From Acidimicrobiaceae bacterium (GTDB lineage Bacteria; Actinomycetota; Acidimicrobiia; Acidimicrobiales; RAAP-2): DNA of 64,000 nt. Below the pieces are notes generated by a model. It ran no database searches. It was not told where the DNA came from and was given only the letters and a program-made list of their open reading frames with translations. Where the stretch lies: assembly GCA_027315315.1 (NCBI GenBank), contig DAHUYG010000026.1, positions 62,001-126,000 of the forward strand. The letters are read 5' to 3'. Below, in pieces: positions 1 to 10,026 of the stretch; the stretch's first letter is position 1; each line of letters starts with the position of its first letter. A program made the translations under genes and the position numbers.

Positions 1-1087
1 TGATCGTCGCGGGATCCAGGCTCACGTGGAGGTACAGGCCCTGGGCCCGACAGGCGCGAGCCATCGCACCACCCTGGCCGGGGGGAAGCTGCACGCCGTA
101 GACAAGCCCACGGCCTCGGGTATCGAGGACCTTCTCGGGATGCCGCTCGCGGATGGCTGCGAGCCCCTGGCCCAGCCGATCAGCCACCAACCGCACGTGC
201 CACGCAAGCAAGGGGTCGAGGTAGCGCTCGGCCGTGTACGCGGCGATAGCCGCCGCGATCTCGCCGCCCGAGAAGCTCGAGCGATGCACCGGGGGCCTCG
301 AGTCAAAGGTGGCGTAGAGCTCCTCCGAACAGCTGAGCGCGCCGAGCGGGTAGTAACCGCCGGTCAGCCCCTTGCCGGTCACCATGACGTCGGGCACCAC
401 GCCGTGACGCTCGAAGGCCCAGAGGTCACCGGTGCGAAGGAGCCCTCCTTGTACTTCGTCGAAGATCAACATGGCGCCACGCTCGTCGCACAATTCGCGA
501 ACCGCCCGCAGGTAACCTTCGGGCTGCTCGAACACGCCTGTCGGCACCTGGATCGCTTCGATGCACACCGCGGCAACCGAGTCGTCCACGAGGGCGTCAA
601 GCGATTCGATCGAACCGAAGGTTGCCTTTGGGATCATCCCCGCCATCGGCGTGTACAGCTCGGGACGAAGCGCAGGATCGTCCATCGCCAACGCGAAGCC
701 GATCGCCCCGTAGTAGCCGCCGGTGAGCGAGACGAGGCCGCTCCGGCCGGTGCGTCGCTTGACCAGCTTGCAGGCAACCTCGAAGGCCTCCGACGCGCTG
801 GGCGTGAAAAAACTCCGAGGAAGGGCATCGGGCAGCAGCTCAGCGAAGCGTGCTTCGCCTTCGAGTCGACGTTCCGAACGCATCGACCACAGACCCGTGT
901 CGTGGGTGAGAACGATGTCCGCGATGGCCTGGGCCATCGCCCGGTCGCCGAAACCGAGGTTGAAAACGCCACCAGACACGTGCCAGGCCAGCAGGCGAAG
1001 GCCCTCCTCGTCGATCAGCCATGCACCGCGCCGGTCGTGTTGGGGCCAACCATGGCGGGAAGGGTTCGGAGCCTCGGTTGCGGTCAT
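1..1087 (-). CDS. Class III aminotransferase (PLP-dependent), 3' end truncated by window edge
   Basis: Own translation of the minus strand from ATG at 1087: MTATEAPNPSRHGWPQHDRRGAWLIDEEGLRLLAWHVSGGVFNLGFGDRAMAQAIADIV...IFDEVQGGLLRTGDLWAFERHGVVPDVMVTGKGLTGGYYPLGA...HRSSFSGGEIAAA. Typical class III aminotransferase motifs (DEVQxGxxRTG, KGLxGGxxPLGA). Absent from the ORF track because it runs off the window. Confidence 0.88.
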   Translation of the reverse strand, partial: MTATEAPNPSRHGWPQHDRRGAWLIDEEGLRLLAWHVSGGVFNLGFGDRAMAQAIADIVLTHDTGLWSMRSERRLEGEARFAELLPDALPRSFFTPSASEAFEVACKLVKRRTGRSGLVSLTGGYYGAIGFALAMDDPALRPELYTPMAGMIPKATFGSIESLDALVDDSVAAVCIEAIQVPTGVFEQPEGYLRAVRELCDERGAMLIFDEVQGGLLRTGDLWAFERHGVVPDVMVTGKGLTGGYYPLGALSCSEELYATFDSRPPVHRSSFSGGEIAAAIAAYTAERYLDPLLAWHVRLVADRLGQGLAAIRERHPEKVLDTRGRGLVYGVQLPPGQGGAMARACRAQGLYLHVSLDPATI

Positions 1088-1116
1088 CGAACCACGACCG
1101 ATCGGCCTCGTGGCCC

Positions 1117-1130
1117 CTGGACTATGCCAG
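1117..1130. promoter_or_regulatory. Putative GntR/HutC operator (CTGGACTATGCCAG)
   Basis: Reverse complement CTGGCATAGTCCAG fits the TGGNATAGNCCA core seen at 1142, 3629 and 4737; lies 30 bp upstream of the aminotransferase start. Confidence 0.5.
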
Positions 1131-1141
1131 TTGTCATGGTC

Positions 1142-1155
1142 CTGGTATAGGCCAA
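1142..1155. promoter_or_regulatory. Putative GntR/HutC operator (CTGGTATAGGCCAA)
   Basis: Differs from the 4737 site at one position in the 12-bp core; second site upstream of the aminotransferase. Confidence 0.5.
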
Positions 1156-1194
1156 GCCCGAAGGCACGTCAAGGCCACCGGGGACATGCCTCGC

Positions 1195-3498
1195 TCAGTC
1201 CAACTGTGACTCGATCTCGAGCCGGTTCACCAGGCTGCCCGGCGCCTGGGCACCCGGCACCACCTCGACCGAGAAGACGACACCGGTGAACGGGAAGCTC
1301 CCGTGCGCGGCGTAACGGTTGGTCACTCGGCTTCGCCGGTCCCTCCCGAGATCCAGTCCCCCGCCTACTCGGGCGAAGGTGGGCGTCTTGTCCAGTTCGC
1401 ACCACTCGGCACCGTCGAGGACGAGGCGAATGCGCCCCTCCCCCGATCCGAGCGCCCGGTGTTGCATCTCGAACACCACGACCTCTGACACCGGGACCGC
1501 CGTGGTGACCTCGAGCGCCTCCTCGGGCCAGCGCCCGAAGGCGAAGTGCAGTCCGCCGTCCAGCGCGTACAAAGAGAAGCCGGCCAGGACGTCGCCGAGA
1601 GCGAAGATGACGCCCTCGTCTCCAGATCCCAGGGAGAAGGTGGCCCGAAGGACGAAATCCCGGTCGGCGACAAGTGGTGCGATCGTCGAGACCGGCACGC
1701 TGGCCCCGGTTCGAAAGATTCTGGGAGTGGAGATCACTCGTTCCAGGAATGGCGGAATCGTGAGGTTGCGTCGAGGCCCGCGATTGTCGAGGGGGTAGAC
1801 CCAGTTGGCCCGAGCCTCCTCGTCAAACCCCTTGACGAGCTCGGCCAACTTCGAGGGCTCCTGCGCCGCAAGATCCACAGTCTCGCTCGGATCGGCGGCA
1901 AGATCGAACAGCATCCAGTTGTCGAGATCCATCTCCCGGTCGGGTGGCTGAAGCGAGACGGCCTTCCAATCGCCGTCGATCAAGCCGCGATTGCCTTGGA
2001 GCTCGTAATGCTGCCGCCGGCGCCGTCCCTCCAGTGCTCGGCCGCGCAGGACCGCCGAGAAGCTTTGACCATCCATCGACCGAGTGTCATTGCCGCGGAA
2101 CGACGAGGGGTAGGCGGCCCCCGCCAGCTCGAGCAGCGTCGGCATCAGGTCGGTGACGTGGACCCAATCCCGAACGATGCGTCCCCCGGTTCCAGTGCCG
2201 GCGGGCCAATGCACCACGAGGGGGACGCGGATCCCACCATTCATCGTTGTCCGCTTGAACATCCGGAACGGCGTGTTGCATGCCTCTGCCCAACCAGTCG
2301 GATACACCGGCATCGAATCCGGCCCACCGAGTCTGTCGGCCTCGAGCAACGCCAGCGCCGTCGCATCCGAATCACCACCAGCGCCGTATCGCCCTTCGAG
2401 GCGGTTCGGGCTTCCGTGGGGGCCTCCGGCGGCATTCGCCCCATTGTCGGAGGTGACGACGATCACGGTGTTGTCGAGAACACCCGCAGCGGAGAGAAAG
2501 TCCACAAGACGCCCGAGGTTGTGGTCGATTGACTCGACGATGCCCGCATAAAGCTCCATATACCGCGCACAGAGCTGCCGCTGCTCACTGGACAACGATT
2601 CCCAGTCGGGCACAGCGGGGGTGTGCGGGGGAATCCTGAACCGCTCATCGATGATGCCGAGCTGCCTTTGGCGCTCGAACCGTCGGCTTCGGATGACATC
2701 CCATCCATCGTCGTACTTGCCGCGATAACGAGGCCGGTCCCCACGAGGAACCTGTAACGGAACGTGCGGAGCATTCTCCGCGAGGTACAAGAAGAACGGC
2801 CGGTCCGGCTTGGAGCCAAGGTGATCCGTCACGTACGCGATTGCACGATCCGTCCAGGCGCGCGTCGTATAGAAGTCGTCGGGGTATTCATCCAGATCCA
2901 CGAACTCGTCCCCCTCGACGAGATGAGAGGGCGTGAAGTAGCTGGACTCGGCGGCCAAGAACCCGAAGAACCGGTCGAACCCCCGATGGGTCGGCCACGA
3001 TCGACGAACACCAGTCGGCGACGCCTGGTACGTCGGCGTGTTGTGCCACTTCCCGACGGCCATCGTTCCGTATCCATGAAGATGCAGCACCTCGGCGAGC
3101 GTGGGTGCATTGGGAGAGATCTCACCCGCCTGATAACCCGGGTAGCCAGGATTATTCGAGCTGAGCCATCCGGCACCCACCGAGTGCGGGTTCTTGCCGC
3201 TCAAAAGCGCGGCACGCGCCGGTGTGCACATTGGCACGGTCGTGTAGCCCGTGAAGGCAAGGCCCCTCCCCGCGAGGGCGTCGATCGAAGGGGTTTCCAA
3301 TTCGGCGCCGAAACACCCAAAATCGGAGAACCCGAGATCATCAAGAAGAATGATGACGATATTCGGTGAATCATCAGGTGGGTGGCGCTCTTCGGGCCAC
3401 CAGGGAGTCGAATCTTTCAGGGTATTACCGATGCGCCCACCGAACGATCTGTAGTCCGCTAGATCCACCGATGTAGAAACCTCATAGGCATTTGCCAC
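1195..3498 (-). CDS. Type I arylsulfatase, long form with C-terminal extension
   Basis: 767 aa; NIVIILLDDLGFSDFG, FGly motif CTPARAALLSGKN, GKWHNTP; no obvious N-terminal signal peptide. Confidence 0.93.
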   Translation of the reverse strand: MANAYEVSTSVDLADYRSFGGRIGNTLKDSTPWWPEERHPPDDSPNIVIILLDDLGFSDFGCFGAELETPSIDALAGRGLAFTGYTTVPMCTPARAALLSGKNPHSVGAGWLSSNNPGYPGYQAGEISPNAPTLAEVLHLHGYGTMAVGKWHNTPTYQASPTGVRRSWPTHRGFDRFFGFLAAESSYFTPSHLVEGDEFVDLDEYPDDFYTTRAWTDRAIAYVTDHLGSKPDRPFFLYLAENAPHVPLQVPRGDRPRYRGKYDDGWDVIRSRRFERQRQLGIIDERFRIPPHTPAVPDWESLSSEQRQLCARYMELYAGIVESIDHNLGRLVDFLSAAGVLDNTVIVVTSDNGANAAGGPHGSPNRLEGRYGAGGDSDATALALLEADRLGGPDSMPVYPTGWAEACNTPFRMFKRTTMNGGIRVPLVVHWPAGTGTGGRIVRDWVHVTDLMPTLLELAGAAYPSSFRGNDTRSMDGQSFSAVLRGRALEGRRRRQHYELQGNRGLIDGDWKAVSLQPPDREMDLDNWMLFDLAADPSETVDLAAQEPSKLAELVKGFDEEARANWVYPLDNRGPRRNLTIPPFLERVISTPRIFRTGASVPVSTIAPLVADRDFVLRATFSLGSGDEGVIFALGDVLAGFSLYALDGGLHFAFGRWPEEALEVTTAVPVSEVVVFEMQHRALGSGEGRIRLVLDGAEWCELDKTPTFARVGGGLDLGRDRRSRVTNRYAAHGSFPFTGVVFSVEVVPGAQAPGSLVNRLEIESQLD

Positions 3499-3628
3499 GT
3501 CGCTACTGGTCTCCCTCTCTTTGGGTCGATTCCTCGGTTTTCCACTTCGGTTCAGCCCACCCTAAGGCCGCGTCCCGCTCCCATACCCAGTTGACAAGGA
3601 TCTCCCGGTCGACTCGGCGCCATGGGGC

Positions 3629-3642
3629 CTGGTCTATCCCAA
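3629..3642. promoter_or_regulatory. Putative GntR/HutC operator (rc TTGGGATAGACCAG)
   Basis: Matches TGGNATAGNCCA; intergenic between sulfatase 1 and the GntR gene. Confidence 0.5.
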
Positions 3643-3937
3643 GGCTAACATCAAACCGCCACACGAGGCCGAATGGACGCCTTCCCCGCATCACGCTCGC
3701 GGGAAGCCGAGTGGTACGGGTTGGTGGTTTTAGCTCATATTCGTGAGCCAACGTTCAGCGATCATGCGGTAAGAACCTGATCGGTGGCGGCTGATCCATT
3801 GCGTAAGCAACTCGCCGTGGGGGCATGCATCGTCGGTCAGCGTGGGAACGCGATACCCGGAGCACCGCCATGATGTCCCCGGCTCGACACCGACAAAACC
3901 CTAAATCCACGGGCTCGAGACCTACAATGCACCCCCG

Positions 3938-4642
3938 ATGACCTCGCCCGACCCGTCAGGACGTCTGGCGCCGATGTGGCCATCCATGCGAATCGCAGAG
4001 GAACTCGCGGGGCAGTACGAGGGACAACCAGCCGATACGCCGCTGCCCTCCGAGCGCCTGCTGGCAAAGCACTTTGGGGTCCAGAGGCCCACCGTCCGGG
4101 TTGCATTGGAACACCTGGCGCAGCGAGGCACGATTTACCGGCGTGAGCGATCGGGTTGGTTCGTCAATCGGCCCCGTATCCGCTACAACCCCTTGGTCCC
4201 TCCCGTCGCCCCGAGCGACCGGCGCCATGTCGAAGTCGTCACAACGGATCCCGAGGGACAACCGCCTCCGCCCTACCCCAACCTCGCCTTCTTGGCCTTG
4301 CGGAAGTACTTCTTGGACGGCCGTCTGATCGTGGCCGAGCATCTCTATCTCCGTCCGGATCTCGTCGAAGCCCTCGCTGGAACCGACCTCACTCGGCGGG
4401 TCGTCGACTACCTCGCCGATCTCGGTCAGCGATGTGGAGTGGACGTGACACACGATCGGTTGGATCTGGTACCCGCGGTGGTCGGTTCCGAGCTCGCCGC
4501 GACCCTGGAGATGCCGTCGCGCTCCTCGATGCTCGAGATCACCCGCGTGCACTACAGCGGGAAAGAGGTGATCGGCGTCGACCTGGAACATTGGCGGTCA
4601 GATGTGGTCACCGTCACCATCGACACGCGGTATACGTCCTGA
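3938..4642 (+). CDS. GntR family (HutC subfamily, UTRA-like C-terminus) transcriptional regulator
   Basis: 234 aa; N-terminal wHTH (MRIAEELAGQYEGQPADTPLPSERLLAKHFGVQRPTVRVALEHLAQRGTIYRRERSGWFV) plus a UTRA-like ligand domain. Confidence 0.9.
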   Translation: MTSPDPSGRLAPMWPSMRIAEELAGQYEGQPADTPLPSERLLAKHFGVQRPTVRVALEHLAQRGTIYRRERSGWFVNRPRIRYNPLVPPVAPSDRRHVEVVTTDPEGQPPPPYPNLAFLALRKYFLDGRLIVAEHLYLRPDLVEALAGTDLTRRVVDYLADLGQRCGVDVTHDRLDLVPAVVGSELAATLEMPSRSSMLEITRVHYSGKEVIGVDLEHWRSDVVTVTIDTRYTS

Positions 4643-4718
4643 CGTCGCGCCCGCCACGTGCTCGCGGTCCGCAAGAGCCCCGTTTTCTCGCGTATCAGCT
4701 TGTGCGACAGTCGCCCGC

Positions 4719-4750
4719 TTGACACAAACGGCGTGTCTGGTATAGACCAT
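4719..4750 (+). promoter_or_regulatory. Promoter of sulfatase 2 with overlapping GntR operator
   Basis: TTGACA (4719-4724), 16-nt spacer, TATAGA (4741-4746); palindromic operator CTGGTATAGACCAT (4737-4750) covers the -10. Confidence 0.6.
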
Positions 4751-4786
4751 CCCGAGTACAAGTACGGGCGGAGGTAGCAGGACAAT

Positions 4787-6136
4787 ATGACGTCGTCGAA
4801 GCCGAACATTGTCTTTATGCTCCTCGACAATCTGGGGTTCGGTGACCCGGGTTGCTATGGCGGCGGCGTAGTGCGGATGGCCCCGACACCCAGAGTCGAT
4901 GCCCTGGCCGCTCAGGGCCTCCGGTTGACCAACTTCAATGTCGAACACGCCTGCACCCCGACTCGGGCCGCCCTGATGACCGGTCGGCTGCCGGTTCGCA
5001 GCGGTTGCGACAGGGTCCGCATCGGCGTCAAGAATGGGCTGGCACCCTGGGAATACACGATGGCGAACATGCTTGCCGACGTGGGCTACTCGACCGCGGT
5101 CTATGGCAAGTGGCACCTCGGGAACGTCCCCGATCGGCACCCAACCGCCCTCGGGTTCGATGAGTGGTACGGCATCCAGGACAGTACCGATCCGGTCTTC
5201 GACTTCTTCAATGCCGATCGTGGCATTTTCGTCAGGGAAACCAAGGTCTGGGAAGGACGCGCCGGGAGCCCCGCCGCTCCAATCAGTGACTACGACCCCG
5301 AGCATCGGGCGTTGATGGACGGGGAGATCACCGACCGGGCTTGCCGGTATATCGAAGAACATGCTGGTGGCGATAAGCCTTTTTTCCTGTACATCCCATT
5401 CACGATGATTCATCACCCGGCGCTTCCCCATCCCGACTTTGCGGGTGTTTCAGGCAACGGGCCGTTCGCCGACTGCATGTACGAGGTGGACAGCTACACC
5501 GGCCGCGTCATCGACGCGGTCGACGCTGCTGGCATCGGCGAGGACACGGTCATCGTCTGGGCGAGTGACAACGGGCCGCCATCTCACGGGACCCTCGGAC
5601 CCCAAGGAGATCCCGGGCCATTCAGAGGCTGCCTCGGTACCGCCTACGAGGGACAGATGCGTGTGCCATGCATCATCCGGTGGCCTCAGCGCGTCGCCGC
5701 TGGCCAGGTGAGCAATGACATCGTCTCGATCCTCGACTTCTACGCGACCTTCGCTGCAATCGCCGGCGGAAAGGTACCGACGGATCGGGCCATCGACTCG
5801 ATGGACATCACCCCCCTGCTCGAAGGTGGTCGTTCGCCGCGGGAATGGATCATCGCGTTCGTCGGGAACACGCTTGCAGCGATCAAGTGGCACCAGTACA
5901 AGGTCCACTACGTCGAGTATGGAACCACGCCCGGCAAGCGCTACAAGATCGACCTCGAGTTCCCGCAGCTTTACAACGTCGCCGCCGACCCGAAGGAAGA
6001 GTGGGACATCTTCGGCACCAACCTGTGGATCTCCGAGGTCACGCATCACATCGTCCACGACTACCGGGAAAGCGTGAAGCGGTTTCCCCATGTACCTCTC
6101 GGTGGAGACGGGCCGGCGCCGGTGCGCCAGCGCTGA
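4787..6136 (+). CDS. Type I arylsulfatase, short form
   Basis: 449 aa; PNIVFMLLDNLGFGDPGCYGG, FGly motif CTPTRAALMTGR, GKWHLGN; no signal peptide evident. Confidence 0.93.
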   Translation: MTSSKPNIVFMLLDNLGFGDPGCYGGGVVRMAPTPRVDALAAQGLRLTNFNVEHACTPTRAALMTGRLPVRSGCDRVRIGVKNGLAPWEYTMANMLADVGYSTAVYGKWHLGNVPDRHPTALGFDEWYGIQDSTDPVFDFFNADRGIFVRETKVWEGRAGSPAAPISDYDPEHRALMDGEITDRACRYIEEHAGGDKPFFLYIPFTMIHHPALPHPDFAGVSGNGPFADCMYEVDSYTGRVIDAVDAAGIGEDTVIVWASDNGPPSHGTLGPQGDPGPFRGCLGTAYEGQMRVPCIIRWPQRVAAGQVSNDIVSILDFYATFAAIAGGKVPTDRAIDSMDITPLLEGGRSPREWIIAFVGNTLAAIKWHQYKVHYVEYGTTPGKRYKIDLEFPQLYNVAADPKEEWDIFGTNLWISEVTHHIVHDYRESVKRFPHVPLGGDGPAPVRQR

Positions 6137-6177
6137 GCACCCGGTTCACCGGGGCGGGCCCGGTCGGGCCAGGTGAC

Positions 6178-7161
6178 TCAGCTCGTCGCCAGGGGAAAGT
6201 GACACGCCACTCGATGGCCCGCCGAGAGTATCCGAAGTTCGGGCACCTCTTCGGCACACCGTTCCTGGGCGTACGGGCATCGAGTGCGGAACCGGCAACC
6301 ACTCGGTGGATTGAACGGCGACGGGATCTCTCCGGCATCCGAGCGGTCGGGCGCCGTCGCCGTTTCGCTCACCGCTGCGAGCAGCGATGCCGTATAGGGA
6401 TGTGCCGGGCTCCGATAGATCACGTCGCTTCGACCGTGCTCGCAAAGACGCCCCAGGTACATCACCCCCACCCAGTCGCTCACGTGCTTTACGACCGTGA
6501 GATCGTGGGCGATGAAGAGGTACGTCAGACCAAGTTCCTGGCGTAGGTCTTCGAGCAGGTTCAAGATTTGCGCGCGAATCGAGACGTCGAGCGACGAGAC
6601 CGCCTCGTCACAGATGACGAGCGAGGGCGAAAGGGCGAGCGCACGAGCGATCCCAACCCGTTGGGCCTGCCCTCCCGAAAGGTTGCCCGGCTTGCGATCG
6701 CCGTATTGCTTCGGGTCCAGTCCGACGACGCTCAGAAGCTCGTCAACCCTCGCCGCTCGCTCCGTGCGAGTGCCCATATGGTTGACTCGCAATGGCTCGG
6801 CGACCAGGTCCCGCACCTTCCAGCGCGGATCGAGCGACGAATAGGGGTCCTGGAAGACCATTTGCACCTCGCGCCGGGCCTTGCGCAGCGACTGCCCGTG
6901 CAGCGCCGTCATGTTCACCCCTCGCAGGAGGACCTCGCCGCGGGTCGGCCTCGGAGCCTGGATGATGACCCGGGCGGTCGTCGACTTCCCGCACCCACTC
7001 TCTCCAACCAGCCCGAGCGTCTCGCCCTCGTGCACGCTGAAGGAGACATCCGAAACGGCCGAAAGTGGAACCCGGTGACCCGGCACGTGGAACTCCTTGG
7101 AGACGCCACGTAGCTCGAGCAGTGGGGCTCCGGCATCCGCTGCATTGTTCGCATTGCTCAT
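6178..7161 (-). CDS. Peptide/Opp-Dpp type ABC transporter ATP-binding protein (OppF/DppF-like)
   Basis: Walker A GESGCGKST, LSGGQAQRVGIARAL, Walker B; ATG at 7161 overlaps the upstream stop (ATGA). The track start at 7194 is longer. Confidence 0.93.
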   Translation of the reverse strand: MSNANNAADAGAPLLELRGVSKEFHVPGHRVPLSAVSDVSFSVHEGETLGLVGESGCGKSTTARVIIQAPRPTRGEVLLRGVNMTALHGQSLRKARREVQMVFQDPYSSLDPRWKVRDLVAEPLRVNHMGTRTERAARVDELLSVVGLDPKQYGDRKPGNLSGGQAQRVGIARALALSPSLVICDEAVSSLDVSIRAQILNLLEDLRQELGLTYLFIAHDLTVVKHVSDWVGVMYLGRLCEHGRSDVIYRSPAHPYTASLLAAVSETATAPDRSDAGEIPSPFNPPSGCRFRTRCPYAQERCAEEVPELRILSAGHRVACHFPLATS

Positions 7162-8168
7162 GACTGCACTCCGAGGGGATACCAGCACGCCCAACGGTGC
7201 CCAGGTTCACCCTCGGTCAGAGGTGGGGTGGTCGAGCACCGATCGACGGCCCGGGGACAGCGCGGTGCGAAGGCGCAACCCGGCGATGGCATCGACGGGT
7301 CGGGAGGTGCTCCCTCGATGCTCGCAAGTCGGGAGTGTGAGAGCGCGTCGATTCTCGGGATGGCATCCATCAGGGCCTGCGTGTACGGCATGCGGATCGC
7401 GCTCATGAGCGAAGCGGTGGGTGCCGCCTCGACAATACGTCCCCCATACATCACCGCCAGATCATCGGTGTGCCGCGCTGCGATGCCGAGGTCGTGGGTG
7501 ATGAGGACCACTCCCATGCCATAGCGCTCTTTCAGGTCATCGAGGAGGCGGAGAATCTGGGTCTGGGTAGTCACGTCCAGCGCGGTGGTCGGCTCGTCGG
7601 CGAAGAGCACCGACGGCCGGGCCGAGAGCGCCATGGCGATCATGACCCGTTGACGCATGCCTCCCGAGAGTTGGTGCGGATAGTCGCTGGCCCGTCGCTC
7701 GGGGTCCGGGACTCGGACCGAGCGGAGCAGGTCGATGGCAGTCGACCAGGCCGCCTTTCGACCCACCCGGTGGTGGTGACGAACGGCTTCGGCGACTTGG
7801 CTCCCGACACGCATCGTTGGATTGAGCGAGCTCATGGGGTCCTGGAACACCATGGCCATCTTGACGCCCCGCCGTCGTCGCAGCTGATCCTCGGGCATGC
7901 CGACCAGCTCTTCGCCGTCGAGCCGGACCGACCCCGAAATCGTGGCCGAATGACCGAGCAGGCCCATGATCGCGCGCACCGTCACCGACTTTCCGGATCC
8001 CGACTCCCCCACGATCCCGAGCGTCTTTCCGGGCCTTACCCGCAGCGACACGTCGTTGACTGCGTGCACCTCTTTCGCTCTCACGTTGAACGTGACGCGC
8101 AGGTGCTCGAGAACGAGCGCCGCGTCGGTGTCGACCGTCGACACCACCTTGCCTTCGGTCGAGGTCAC
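7158..8168 (-). CDS. Peptide/Opp-Dpp type ABC transporter ATP-binding protein (OppD/DppD-like)
   Basis: GESGSGKSVT, LSGGMRQRVMIAMAL; GTG start at 8168 or 8171 overlaps the permease stop. The N-terminal half of the 600-aa track ORF is a shadow of the permease. Confidence 0.92.
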   Translation of the reverse strand: MTSTEGKVVSTVDTDAALVLEHLRVTFNVRAKEVHAVNDVSLRVRPGKTLGIVGESGSGKSVTVRAIMGLLGHSATISGSVRLDGEELVGMPEDQLRRRRGVKMAMVFQDPMSSLNPTMRVGSQVAEAVRHHHRVGRKAAWSTAIDLLRSVRVPDPERRASDYPHQLSGGMRQRVMIAMALSARPSVLFADEPTTALDVTTQTQILRLLDDLKERYGMGVVLITHDLGIAARHTDDLAVMYGGRIVEAAPTASLMSAIRMPYTQALMDAIPRIDALSHSRLASIEGAPPDPSMPSPGCAFAPRCPRAVDRCSTTPPLTEGEPGHRWACWYPLGVQS

Positions 8169-9040
8169 CACAGCTCCCCACCGCTGAAACGGGAGCGAAT
8201 CCCGTCTCCCAGCATGTTGAGCGAAGTGATCGCGACGAACAAGAAGGCGCCGGGCACGAGCGCCATCTGTGGGGCAACCGTGAGGTAGGCCTTGCCGTCG
8301 GCAATCATCGCCCCCCAGCTCGCCTGGGGTGGGCGGATGCCGAGGCCCAGGAAGCTGAGCGAGGCTTCGACGATCATGGCCACACCAATGGTGAGGAGTC
8401 CATAGGTCATCAGGCGACCCCAGATATTGGGCAGCACGTGGCGGAAGATGAGGTGGGTCTTGCCCGCTCCGCTGAGCTCTCCGGCAAGAAGGAATTCTCG
8501 CTCCTTGAATTGCATGGTGCCGGACCGGGCAACCCGCGCGTAGGAGGGAACGGTGAAGAACGCGATCGCCAAGATCACATTGCGTTCGCTCGGTCCGAGA
8601 TAGGTCGCGACGGTGAGCGCAAGGATCAGCGATGGGAACGCAAGCAGGATGTCGAGCACGCGCATGATGACCGAGTCGAGCCATCCCCCAGTGAACCCCG
8701 ACACCATCCCGAGGAGCCCGCCGAGGCCGAGGCCGATCGCGACCGACGAGATGCCGACCACGAAGGAGGTTTGCCCCCCATAGAGCGACCGGCTGAGCAG
8801 GTCGCGGCCGAGCTCGTCGGTTCCGAATAGGTGCCCGGGCGCACCGAGGCCCACGTGGGGGACACCGAGGTTCACAACGTTGGGCCCCGGCACACCGAAG
8901 ATCTGGGGCCCGAGAAAGCAGGCGCCGAGGAGGAGCACGAGCACGGTGCCGGGGATCCACAGCGCCCAGTCGAGGTGCCGGGGACGCCCAATTGTGAGGA
9001 GCCCACTACGACGCCCCTCGAGCGCGACGACCTCATCCAT
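8165..9040 (-). CDS. ABC transporter permease (DppC/OppC-like)
   Basis: Hydrophobic protein with the BPD inner-membrane signature region; start MDEVVALEG at 9040 preferred over 9091 because it overlaps the upstream stop (ATGGATGA). Confidence 0.9.
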   Translation of the reverse strand: MDEVVALEGRRSGLLTIGRPRHLDWALWIPGTVLVLLLGACFLGPQIFGVPGPNVVNLGVPHVGLGAPGHLFGTDELGRDLLSRSLYGGQTSFVVGISSVAIGLGLGGLLGMVSGFTGGWLDSVIMRVLDILLAFPSLILALTVATYLGPSERNVILAIAFFTVPSYARVARSGTMQFKEREFLLAGELSGAGKTHLIFRHVLPNIWGRLMTYGLLTIGVAMIVEASLSFLGLGIRPPQASWGAMIADGKAYLTVAPQMALVPGAFLFVAITSLNMLGDGIRSRFSGGELW

Positions 9041-9992
9041 CGGTGCTTGCCCTGCGGATTCGGGGATCCAACGCTGAGTAGAGCATGTCAACGCCGAGGT
9101 TGATCACCACGAAGGCCACCGCCACGAATACGACGATTCCCTGGACGACCGTGATATCTCGTTCGGTGATCGAGTTGATCAGGAGGTTCCCGACGCCCGG
9201 GAGCGCGAAGAGCACCTCGACGATGACTGCACCACTGATCAGCTTTCCGATGTTCACACCGACCACGGTGATGAGCACGAAGAGAGAATTGCGAAGGACG
9301 TGCACGAAGACGATCCTCGAGCGCGGCAAACCCTTGGCTCGGGCGGTCGTGACGTAGTCCTCACGCATCTGCTCCAACATGTCGCCGCGGAGGATCCGCA
9401 TATGCACCGCGAATTCCCCGATTCCGAGCGTTGCTGCCGGAAGGATCACGGTTCGGAGGTTGCCGGTGAAGCTCTGGGTCAGCGGGATCCAACCGGTGGC
9501 CGGAAGCCAGTGAAGGTCGACCGAGACGATGAGGATGAGCAGGATCCCGAAGAGAAAGGGCGGAGCGGAGATCCCACCGAATGCGAGCAGGCTGAGGAAC
9601 CGGTCCACCCAGGGGTTACGAATCACGACGGCGAACAGCGCGAACGTCACCGCGAAGATGAGCGCGACGATCTGCGCGACGAGGATGACCTCGAGGGTCA
9701 CCGGGATGGCCTGACCGATCAAGCTCGACACGCTCGCATGGCTGAGGAGCGAGTCCCCGAGGTTCCCCTGCACCGCCTGGGTCAACCAGTGCCAGTAGCG
9801 ATCCCACAGCGGTTGGGTCAGCCCGTCCTGGCGGTCCACGATCCGGATCTGCTTGGGGGTCGCGCCCGGGCCGAGGATCGCCAGGGCGACATTTCCCGGG
9901 AGCAGATTGAGAAGCACGAACGTGAGCATGCTCACGCCAAGCAGCACCGGGATCGCGTGCAGCAGCCTCCGAGCGACTGTTCCGAGGATCAT
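9033..9992 (-). CDS. ABC transporter permease (DppB/OppB-like)
   Basis: 319 aa; LHAIPVLLGVSMLTFVLLNLLPG N-terminus typical of DppB. Confidence 0.93.
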   Translation of the reverse strand: MILGTVARRLLHAIPVLLGVSMLTFVLLNLLPGNVALAILGPGATPKQIRIVDRQDGLTQPLWDRYWHWLTQAVQGNLGDSLLSHASVSSLIGQAIPVTLEVILVAQIVALIFAVTFALFAVVIRNPWVDRFLSLLAFGGISAPPFLFGILLILIVSVDLHWLPATGWIPLTQSFTGNLRTVILPAATLGIGEFAVHMRILRGDMLEQMREDYVTTARAKGLPRSRIVFVHVLRNSLFVLITVVGVNIGKLISGAVIVEVLFALPGVGNLLINSITERDITVVQGIVVFVAVAFVVINLGVDMLYSALDPRIRRASTDG

Positions 9993-10026
9993 CGCAGCAG
10001 GTTCGGCACGCTGATCGCGTGGCCGA

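Noticed and set aside
26-1150. 374-aa plus-strand ORF
   Set aside because: Antisense of the class III aminotransferase on the minus strand, whose own translation shows clear family motifs.
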